Shown in pieces: positions 55,101 through 64,000 of a stretch of 64,000 nt of DNA. A program made the translations under genes and the position numbers. Within the stretch, counting starts at the first letter, position 1; each line of letters begins with the position of its first letter. The stretch comes from Plasmodium relictum (lineage: Eukaryota; Apicomplexa; Aconoidasida; Haemosporida; Plasmodiidae): the NCBI RefSeq assembly GCF_900005765.1, contig NC_041681.1:553974-617973 (forward strand), written 5' to 3'. Under the pieces are notes generated by a model. That model searched no databases. It was not told where the DNA came from and saw only the letters and a program-made list of their open reading frames with translations.

Positions 55101-58100
55101 TTTTTATATATGTGTATATAAAAAATTTAATATTTAATGGAAATAAATAAATCAAAGAAATACTTTATTTATGTATATATGTGTAAGAATTTAAATAAAG
55201 TTTGGATGGAGAGAAATTTATAAAATTCTATATTAAAAATAAAAAAAAACTTTTAATAGATATTTACAATATATATATACATAATTTTATTTATTCTTTA
55301 CCTATTTTATGAAATTTGATAGTTTTAAAAAAATAAATTATGAAATAAAAAAGAAAAAATGTATAGTTTTTTTGTTTTTTTTTATAAAAAAATTTATGAA
55401 TGAAAAAAAAATTTATATATAAATAGATATAAATGAATATATATATAAAATGAAAATCTTAAAATATTTTAAATAAATATAAAGAAATATTTTCTTTCAT
55501 TAGTTTTAAAGTATAAATTCCAATTTTTTTTTTTAATTTGATGATAAAATCATTGCCATTTAGTTAAAAAAAAATATATATATAATAATGAAGTGTATTA
55601 TACTTTTTGTTTTATTTATTTATTTAAAATCTTAATTTGTAATATTAAGTAAAATTGTTTTTTTTTATAACTATTAGTATTCAATAAATTTTTCCAAGTT
55701 GTCTAATTTAAAATGCACAATTAAATTGAAAATGTAACTTTAATTTTTATTATTACAACTATTTTAATATTAGGTTTGTAAAATTATTTTATACTTCTTT
55801 TAACATGAAATTATAAAATATGATATAAAGTTAATTCTTTTTTTTTTTTTTTTTTTTAAACTTGTGTTGTTTTTAATATTAATTTATTAAAAAAAAAGTA
55901 TATGAAATTTCCTCATTTTTATTTTATATATTATGTTTATGTATTGAATAAAAAGATTTATGAACAAATGAAACTAATAATTTAAATAGTTACAAAAAAA
56001 AATATTTTTAAAAAAATTTGAATATTTTAAGAATGCAAAAAAAAAGAAAAAGTTGTATTAATTTATATACAATACTTACGAATTTATTATTGAAATACTA
56101 TGTTGTATTGTTTATTAGTTAATAAAATTAAAGAATAATAAATTTATTTTTGAAAAGGTGGAACGTATGTTTAATATTTTTGCAAAAAAATATGTAAACT
56201 TATTTCTAAAAGAATGAAGTTAAAGGATAATATTGAAAATATATGATCATATAATTCATATATGATTGACAATTGTTTCATATATAAAATTTTTTTTTTT
56301 AATTTCTTCATTTTAATTAGAACCATTAAGGTTTCATTTATGTAAATTCACATATAGAATAGATTAATATTTCAAAAAGTATAATATATATAATTAAAAG
56401 TTATAGTATTATTTTTATTATTATGGAAAGATTTATTCCTAAAAACACATATAGAAGGAAAATTAGAACTAAATTAAGAAAAAAAACGTATATGATTTAA
56501 GATAAAAAATTTATATAATCAAAATGATAATATTATGAATATTGATTATATTTAATTTGAAGTGCTCATATAAATATAGTAAACGTTTCCTTTTTTTTTT
56601 TTAAAAAAAATATATAGATTAAATATACTTGGTGTAATAATGATTACATAAAAGAAAAGAACAAATTTAAAGAAGATTATACATATATGAAATATAATTT
56701 ATTTATATTTTATTTAAAATTGAATTTTCTAGTTATTTAAATCATTTCATATAAAAATAATTAAATAAATGGGCGTTTGTTTTTGTTACGGTTTATTTCA
56801 TTTTCTTCATTTATTCATTAGTATAATTAAAAAATAAAAATAATATATTATATATATATAAAACAAATGGGTTTTTATATTGAAACTATTATATTTTTAT
56901 TATTTATTTATTTTTTTATTACTCTTTAATTTAGTTCTCCCTAAATATTAAATATAATATTTTGATTTAATTATTTTTCCATTTTTCTTATACGTCTATT
57001 TATTTTAACTATTAATTTTTTAATTCATCAATATGACATCTTTTTAATTAGTTTTTAAGTAATTGTTTGTATAATATTATAATTTTTTTTTTTTTTTTCG
57101 TTTTAAAATAAATATATATTTACATATTAGACATTTAAAGGGAATATTTAGGAAAAAATTTTAATAATATTTGCACTATATTTATTTTAATTAAAATAAA
57201 TATTTTTTATAATAATTCAAACAAATGAGAAGAAAAGAAGACTAAAGTTACTTATTATAAACTTCCTTAAATTCCTTTTCACTAAAAAAATTAAAAGTTA
57301 TATAGAAAAAAGAAATTAAAAATATACTATACTCCTCTATATTTGCAAATATATATATTTTCTTATATTTCTTTTAATTATAAAAAGCTTATAAATAATT
57401 TATTATGTTAATAAAACAAATGTATATTAAAATATATTTTTTAAAAAAAAATTTCATATATAAAAAATATATTTTATTTATAAATTTTGAAATATTAAGT
57501 TTAACATAAAAAATAAAATAGCTATTTTTGCTTGTTTAAATATACAGATGATAAAAAAGAATAAAAAAATTTTATAATTAATTATTAAATAGGAAAAAAT
57601 ATTAAAAAACTATGAAATATAAAATATCTTTAGTGATTCATTCTAAAAAAAATCATTTTATTCATTTACTTTATTTTATTTTTTTTATGTAGAAATGTTA
57701 TATTAATTTGAAACAATGAATAAGTTAACTGGGAAAAAAAAAAAAAAATGAAAAGTAATGAAAAATAGATAATTATAAAAATCAAATTAGTAGTATGGTG
57801 AAATCATTTTTAAATTAACTCACCTTAATATGTTTTTTTAACGTTTTAAAAGTGCATTATTTTATTTTATTTTTTTTTTTTTTTGTTCTTTTTACACCAG
57901 ATAAATTTTTATTTCCCCTTTTTAGTAGTTATTATCTTTTTAATGCTATATATAAATGTGTAATTTTAAAGTTATTTTAATGATGCTTATATTATATTTT
58001 TTTCAAATGTGTAATGGATTGTTAACCGGTTTATAAGGAAATTCTAATTATATTGTAAAATTACTCAATTTGAAAAAGAAAGAAAAATTACAGTGAAGTA

Positions 58101-58732
58101 TATTGGAACATTAATTATAAAACAATCCTTTAATGTGTGTAAAAAAAAAAGATCCATTTTCTTCAAAAAATATTTATTTAATAGAGTCATCTTCAAATAA
58201 TCGGTACAATTTATGATTCATTCTCATATAACTCTCTTTTGAAATAGATTGATAAAAATAATAAAATATTTATATATAATTTTAGAATTATTTAAATTTT
58301 TACTTATACATTTGAAAATATTTAAAAAAGTTATATGGTTTTAAAATTTTAGAAACGTTGTTGGATTATTCCATTTCTAGGGCGACAAAACCAACTAGAA
58401 ATAAATAAAAAAAAAAAAAATTTTAATAATGGAAATTTAAGAAAAAAAAAAAATTAATTTTATTATTTTTTTTATATTTTAAATTTGAACAAGTTTTATC
58501 TATATTGATTCTATAAAAAATTTATGCATCCTTGAGAAAAATAACTTAAAAAGCATTTATATATACTTTTATGTATAATAAGTACATATAATTAAAATGT
58601 TTTAACAGAAGTACATTAAATTTTATTGTTGTCACATATACAATTTGACCCTATATATTATCATCCTTTTATATACTATATAATAATAAAAATTTTCTTT
58701 TTTTTTTCAAAGAAGTAATCTTATCTATAAAA
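52141..58732. other. 6.6-kb nearly gene-free AT-rich region
   Basis: I find no splice-connected gene here. The 167-codon open frame at 52944-53447 (+) is almost all Phe/Tyr/Ile/Leu and looks like T-rich chance or antisense to more pseudogene sequence. A 25-codon block at 56423-56500 (MERFIPKNTYRRKIRTKLRK) is more protein-like and may be a leftover exon. A short hairpin with higher GC lies near 58375-58403. The rest is homopolymer and (TA)n sequence. Confidence 0.5.
58375..58403. other. Short inverted repeat with locally raised GC
   Basis: TTTCTAG and CTAGAAA form a 7-bp stem around a 14-nt loop containing GGCGAC. It stands out from the 85-90% AT surroundings just 330 bp upstream of the secreted-protein gene. 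It could be a regulatory site or a small structured RNA. Nothing else supports either. Confidence 0.35.
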
Positions 58733-59573
58733 ATGTTTTCAATTAAATATTTTGTTTATAATTTAGCTTGGATAGCTCTATACGTATGTATATATATACA
58801 TGCACAAGTTTTTTATCTTATTTACATTAACTTTTCTATTTGTTAAATCATTGTTTTTATTATTTTTATTTAACTATATGTAAACATTTTTAAAATATAT
58901 TACTAATTTTTTATAAAATAATAATAATTTTTTCAAGCATAATTTTATATTATTCGTTTTGATACATAAATATAAGACAATAACATATTTATTATTATAT
59001 TATTTTTTCAGCATAGTAGTTCCAGGGATAGTTCATTTTTAATCCATTCTGATAAGTATTTAAATTAAAATAATACATATTTTTTAACAAAAACTAAATT
59101 ATATATACCTAAAATTTATGATTAGTATAATTTGTTACTTAACACTTCAAATGATAACAAAAAAATTTTATATTTTTTAATTAAATATATCAAACTATAT
59201 AAAAATGTATATATTTTAATTATATTTTTTTTTTTTCTCTCTTAGATATTATAATTCATTAAATCAACGTATTCTAAGGTATAACTTATCCCAATTATTA
59301 TTTTTAGTTATTAGAAATTCTTATAAAATAAGTAATAATATATATATTGTTTTATTACATATTCATTTTTATATGTATAGATTGGATACTCCTGAACCAT
59401 GGGGAGAATCTGAGACTTATGAGATTTCTAAAACGAATGAAAATGGTGATTTAATCACAACAGTTTATAATAAGAATGGAGAGGAATTATATTTCTACAT
59501 AAAAAAAAAAAAAAATGGTAAAGGAAATAAAGTGAAAAACTCAAAAGTAAGGAGAAGAGAAAACTATAATTAG
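58733..59573 (+). CDS. Small putatively secreted or exported protein, four exons
   Basis: Exons are 58733-58783, 59012-59055, 59246-59278 and 59381-59573, giving 106 aa. All junctions are GT...AG and phases agree. Exon 1 (MFSIKYFVYNLAWIALY) is a hydrophobic signal-like leader. Exons 2 and 3 are short and polar. They lead into RILRLDTPEPWGESE, then TYEISKTNENGDLITTVYNK and a Lys/Arg-rich C-terminus with KKKKNGKGNK. RILRLD is close to a relaxed PEXEL motif (RxLxxD) but not the canonical RxLxE/Q/D. A hydrophobic first exon followed by several tiny exons, near a subtelomere-like edge, is the usual layout of Plasmodium secreted or exported proteins. I do not recognise the family. The open frame in exon 4 alone begins at 59373 inside the intron. 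Confidence 0.75.
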
Positions 59574-59754
59574 CTCTTAATATGATTTCAAATATCAAAA
59601 AAAAATTCCTTTATAAATTTTTTTAAATTATATTTTTTTAAATATTACAATTTTTTATATATTTTTTTTTTATTAATTCAACATTTTGTTGTATATATAT
59701 AATTATTTTTTTTAATGTATACATATATATAATAAGAGTTTGAAACAAAAGTCA

Positions 59755-59835
59755 CTTTGTCTATAATTTATTAATTGATTGTTCAATAACTTTTCTGGAG
59801 TATTGAACAAATTAATAAAGAACATGTAGATATAT
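59755..59835 (+). repeat. Direct repeat copy A
   Basis: It lies about 180 bp after the stop of the secreted-protein gene and matches copy B at 61695-61785 through several exact words of 8-12 bases in the same order. Copy B has small insertions. Confidence 0.65.
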
Positions 59836-61694
59836 ATATATATATATTAATTTTATTAATTGTAAAAGTATATTGTTTGTAATACATAAATTTCACATAT
59901 ATAATTTACATAAATGAGTAATTATTATTATGGAAATATTTATTTACTTTAATGTAAATACACCTTCATTTTTATTAAAAACTTAAATAATTGTTAAAAC
60001 TGTTATGTAAAATAATTAATAAAAACAAGCAAATAAATTCAAATTATATTTACTAACACCATTTTAAAAGACATTTAAAAATTAAATATTAATAGGAACA
60101 AAATCCTTTTTGTTTCTAAATTTCGAATTTAATCTTTTTATTACTTAAAAGTTAATTCGATTTAACGATAAAATTTTACAAGAACATTTTGTAAAATCTT
60201 AAATTGTGAAAAAAAAATTCTTTCTTTTTTTTTAAATGAATGAAAATAAATTTAACATAAACAATATACATACGTTCATACAAAAAAAAAAAAAAAAGAT
60301 ACTAATGATATTCAGGAATATTTATTATTCTTATTTAGGTAAGTTAAATATATTTTTTCCTTTTTTAGATATATATAAAAAGTATTTTACTTTTCTTTTT
60401 TTTTCTTTTGAATAGTATATTTTAAAATCTTTCCATTTTTAATAATTTTCCTTTTTTTATATTAAAGTTACTTTAGTTATATGTTATTAAATGAGTCATT
60501 TTGATCAAAATTTTTTGTACTTATTTTATGAAACTTTTCTTCTTTTCCTTCACAAATACAAATTACTTCAAGAATTGCTTTATTAGCTGTGAATAAATTT
60601 TAAATAAATACAAGTTTTTGAAATTATTTCAAATTTTTTTAATTTTTTTAACTAATGGAAATTTCTATATTTATATGTTTCAATTTTTATCATATTGAAT
60701 TTTCATTCTGAACTAAAATCTTCCGAAACTTACCATTTTCTATTTATGCAATTTTTGTTATTATTTTTTTTTTTTTGTGATATCATTATAGATTGTTTGC
60801 TGCATAATTATGTTTCAATTAGTTGCAGAGTAAATTAAAACAGTAAAAAGAAAAATAAGATTATAATATAAGCATATATGTATATAATTTTATAAATTTC
60901 TTGATATTTAAGTATTTGTATAATAATCCTAAATTTATCTATAAATGCTACTTAACATTAAACTTATGTATTTCTTTTTTATTTAAAATGACTTTTTAAA
61001 TATCCTTCATTATGGAAATATATATATACAAATATTTTTTTTTATTATTTTTTAAAATATTTTTTTAAAGAATTTGAAAAATAAAGCATCTATAGTTTTG
61101 ATAAATTAAAATGCATCTACAAATAAAATTTTTTTTTTTTTTATCTTTTTGTTTTTATCTATTTAAGGGAATTTATTTTAAATAAGTTATAAAAATGTAA
61201 TTTTTAGATATAATTTTATTTCATAATCAGTAAAATATTAATTTTTACTTTGAAGAAATTTACTAGTTGATATTTTTTATAATTATTCTAAGTAACAAGT
61301 AGAATCAAATAATTAAGAAATTGCAATAATAGTATATATTAATATTTTATAATAATTTTTTTAAACTTCTTTTTATTTTGTAGAAATCATTTTAGTATAT
61401 ATCATAAATATTATATATATTACTAGTAGTTTTTAGTTTTCATTGTTATTTTCTTATTTTCAAAAATTCCATAAATATAACCTACCAGTAATTTTTTTTT
61501 TTTTTTTTTTGCATTAAATTGAAAGAAAGACACTCTTATAAAATTTATATTGAAAGACAATTTTATTTTTTATTATTCCATTTAAGAATTTATAATATTT
61601 CATTTTATATGCATATCTAATAAAAAGTAATATATATTTTTTCTTTTTGTTATTAAAAATATATTAATAAAATAGAGGTAATTTGTTATTTCTT

Positions 61695-61785
61695 TTTTCT
61701 ATAGTTGATTTATTAATTGCATGTTTAATGATTTTGCTAGAGTATTGAACAAACAAATTAATAAAGAGCATGTATAATTAGATAT
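61695..61785 (+). repeat. Direct repeat copy B
   Basis: The second copy, 1.9 kb from copy A in the same orientation, without a recognisable gene in front of it. Confidence 0.65.
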
Positions 61786-62004
61786 ACGAATTTTTGTATA
61801 TATATATACTTATTTTATCATATATATAATAGCTTTTTATATTGTATAATATTTACATTTATACATTAAATTATTCTGTATTGCTTAACAGATATATGTT
61901 TACATTAAAAAATAAGTTTTTATTTACAAAGAATAAGTATATTCTTTTAATTAAAAACATACACACTAAATTTATAGCAAATAGTAAAAATTAAACTCTA
62001 ATTC

Positions 62005-62323
62005 ATTCAACATTATTTTGAAATATACACATTGAATATAACATAAATATTATACTTTTTCACTCCTCAAGTTTTTCATGTAACTAAAAATTAATTCTCT
62101 TTTTAATTCTAACAAACATCAACTGAAAAAAGAAAAATAATTTTATTTTATTTTTTTTTAATTACAAAGATGCATATACAATAAAATAAACAAAACGAAA
62201 AAAAATAACTTTACATATATTTTTTTTTTTTTAACTAGTGTCGGTGCATGACTGATTTCTATTTTCTTGACTGGTAACTTACTGTATCTTAACAAAAGGT
62301 TAATAACAATTTTTTTATTAACC
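62005..62323 (+). repeat. Left arm of a long imperfect inverted repeat
   Basis: Read on the plus strand, this arm matches the reverse complement of 63609-63960 in order: ATTCAA-TTATTT, TTGAATA, ACATAAA, a T/A-rich stretch, AATTACAAAGA, ATAAACAAA, AATAACTTTA, poly(T), TTAACTAG, GTGCATG, ACAAAAGGTTAATAAC and TTATTAACCA. Similarity is clear but not perfect, so the arms are old. The inner end is a hairpin (GGTTAATAA / TTATTAACC, 62298-62323) that abuts the retroelement fossil. Confidence 0.7.
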
Positions 62324-62339
62324 ATACTCTATCACTTAG

Positions 62340-63608
62340 GGGAAGTAATGATATTACTTATATTTTGCTCTCTTTGATTTGTTTTATAACTTCTAACCCC
62401 TTTTGTATTTCTTTATCAATTTTTCTATCCTTATTACTCAAATCCTCTGATTGTGAAAGGCTATTTCTATCACAAATATTGAAATAATCTTTTACTTTTA
62501 ATACTTTTCTCCTATCTAATTTTCTTTTACAATAATTAATTACTTGTATTAGATCTTTCATTTGTCTTATTATTTAACAGTTTAATCTTTAATAAAGGAA
62601 TATGTATTGTTTTACCTCTATAATAAATAGGTATAGCTTTTAAGTTTCCATTGTTGATATCTGTTACTCTATGCGGGAATGATCGATGTGATATATGTTG
62701 TTCATTTCCACTATAATGTTTCATTTGATTTCTCTCATATTCGGATAATTCATAAGATATAATATCTCCTACTTTAATTTCTTTATTTTTAACTAAAGGT
62801 TTTTCTTTTATTTTAATTAAATCTTCATTTTCATTTTTCCATCGATCATTTAAATAAATAATTCTCATTTCTCTAGCAGTTTCTGGTATTATTTTTGAGA
62901 AACCTAGGCATATGCAATATATTCCATATATCGAAAAGTAAGGTGTTTCTCCAATAGCACCATGAGGGAAAAAATATCTATATATTTTTTTTTTTATTAG
63001 TGTTAGTACACAATTAGTTTGTACACACACATACACAAACTAGCTTAGTGTAATACAAAAATTATAATATTCTCTATTACTCAGTGCATGGGTACTTGTA
63101 GATACACGTACAGTAACCTAGCATTTTGTACTGAAACAGGTTAATAATAACCTTTATTAACCACTCATATATATTGAACCTCGATCGGTTAAAATACTTC
63201 TAGGACATCCAAATATAGGGACCCATGTATTTCTTATAATATTTATTGCGCCCTTAGATGTAGGAGCTATATCTATTACGTTTGTCAACATAAAACGTGA
63301 ACAATGATCAATCGCTACTTGTATATAATATTCTTTACATTTCCAAGTTTTAGAACCTACAATATCTAACGATACCATATCAAATATATTAGATTTTGAT
63401 AATGCTTGATTTACATCTGGTTTAAATCTTTTATTACGCATTATTTGACATATTAGACTTTGAAACATAATCTTCAATTTCTTTACTAATATTAGGCCAC
63501 CAAAAGTGTTTCTGAATTTTCTTTAATGTTTTGTTTACTCCACAATGTCTTGCAAATTTACTACTATGAAACCAATACATTAAATGGTTTCTATATTTTT
63601 CTGGTATT
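62340..63608 (-). mobile_element. Fossil fragment of a Ty3/gypsy-type LTR retrotransposon (integrase region)
   Basis: This is a minus-strand fossil. From its 5' side the parts are a zinc-binding H2C2-type region (about 63480-63608), an integrase catalytic-core part (about 63157-63477, with the signature FDMVSLDIVGSKT and LTDRGS) and a post-core C-terminal region (about 62358-63036). It is broken, with a handful of breaks, and only the integrase end of the element is present. Reverse transcriptase, gag and LTRs are not seen in this window. A hairpin-repeat copy lies between the core part and the C-terminal part. Weak coding similarity and multiple interruptions suggest an old, inactive remnant. 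Such elements are known from avian Plasmodium. Confidence 0.85.
63010..63162 (+). repeat. Internal hairpin-repeat copy
   Basis: It carries ACAAACTAGCTTAGTGTA, CAGTGCATG and a terminal perfect hairpin GGTTAATAA / TTATTAACC with a 6-nt loop (63139-63162). All three are shared with the inner ends of the flanking inverted-repeat arms. The outer part of the arms (TTAACTAG and beyond) is missing here. Confidence 0.7.
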
Positions 63609-63960
63609 GGTTAATAAAATTAGTTATTAACCTTTTGTAGTACACTAAGTTAGTTTACTACTTGTGTACGTACAAGTTAGCCATGCACTGATGCTAGTTA
63701 ATAAAAAAAAAAAAAAATAAAGTTATTTTTTTTTGTTTGTTTATTTTTATTTATATACTTCTTTGTAATTTAAAAAAAAAAAAAATTTTAAATATTTTTT
63801 TTTTTAGTTGGTCGAAATTATTTTTTTTTATGTTATGTTTTAATTTTTTTTAGTGTTTTTAAAAATTAAAAGAAGAAATGTTAACTTATTAAAATTTAAG
63901 AGATAAAAAAATGTTTATGTATTATTCAATATATATTTTGAAATAACATTGAATATAATA
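63609..63960 (-). repeat. Right arm of the long imperfect inverted repeat
   Basis: The counterpart of the left arm in reverse orientation. Its hairpin (63609-63632) touches the retroelement fossil and its outer part runs toward the window end, so the true arm may extend past 64000. The poly(A) tract at about 63702-63717 mirrors the poly(T) of the left arm. Confidence 0.7.
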
Positions 63961-64000
63961 AAATTTTGACTTTATTAATTATTATAGTTTATCTGTATGT

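Larger units (their letters stand above)
59574..61969. other. Non-coding region with a duplicated ~80-bp segment
   Basis: This covers the 3' flank of the secreted-protein gene and what follows. Segments at about 59755-59835 and 61695-61785 share GAGTATTGAAC, AAATTAATAAAG and CATGTA in the same order. A possible first exon (MIFRNIYYSYLG) at 60305-60338 ends in a strong donor GTAAGT, but I find no convincing downstream exon. Confidence 0.5.

Noticed and set aside
62358-63036. A host gene in the minus-strand frames near 62.4-63.0 kb
   Set aside because: Position next to an integrase core and the basic, beta-rich content identify it as the C-terminal part of the retroelement fossil.
62005-63960. 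The inverted arms as LTRs of the gypsy element
   Set aside because: LTRs are direct repeats. These are inverted and meet the integrase region, not the gag or polypurine side.
1-64000. tRNA, rRNA, CRISPR, telomere repeats
   Set aside because: No cloverleaf-like GC-rich blocks, rRNA words, spaced direct repeats or GGGTTYA arrays were seen on either strand.

Overview
The window looks like nuclear DNA of a malaria parasite (Plasmodium). It is extremely AT-rich, with long poly(A)/poly(T) and (TA)n tracts. The proteins are very long and rich in Asn, Lys and acidic low-complexity insertions, and the short AT-rich introns have plain GT...AG ends. Remains of a Ty3/gypsy-type integrase near the right end point to an avian lineage such as P. 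gallinaceum or P. relictum, because those are the malaria parasites I know to carry LTR-retrotransposon remnants. Species assignment is inference. The kelch/kinesin/EXO1 order recalls the right part of P. falciparum chromosome 7, but that is from memory and unchecked.

Region 1 (about 0.4-44 kb) is an ordinary, gene-dense core: an AGC-like pseudokinase with a huge Asn-rich N-terminus (426-6095, -); TAF2, a TFIID subunit of 3238 aa in five exons (7698-17873, -); a three-exon kelch-propeller protein (18934-20408, -); a large kinesin (23097-29765, +); exonuclease EXO1 (31068-34409, -); a two-exon HEAT-like protein, possibly an IPI1/TEX10 homologue (35444-39885, +); the exon-junction protein Mago nashi in four exons (40291-41152, +); and a WDR74/NSA1-like WD40 ribosome-assembly protein (41572-44005, -). 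Most exon structures here were worked out by hand from splice sites, phase and family alignment. Many small exons are too short to appear as long ORFs.

Region 2 (about 44-62 kb) looks like a core-to-subtelomere transition. It has a tiny Cys-rich gene (45433), a strongly decayed TKL/IRAK-like kinase pseudogene on the minus strand (about 46.8-52.1 kb), some 6.6 kb with almost nothing coding, and one small four-exon gene for a putatively secreted 106-aa protein (58733-59573, +). A segment of about 80 bp downstream of that gene is duplicated 1.9 kb further on.

Region 3 (about 62-64 kb) is the most unusual. A fossil piece of Ty3/gypsy integrase (minus strand) lies between the arms of a long imperfect inverted repeat of roughly 300-350 bp per arm. 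The inner end of each arm is a perfect 9-bp hairpin, and a third hairpin copy sits inside the fossil. This composite arrangement is the best candidate for something undescribed. No tRNA, rRNA, CRISPR or telomere-repeat sequence was seen.
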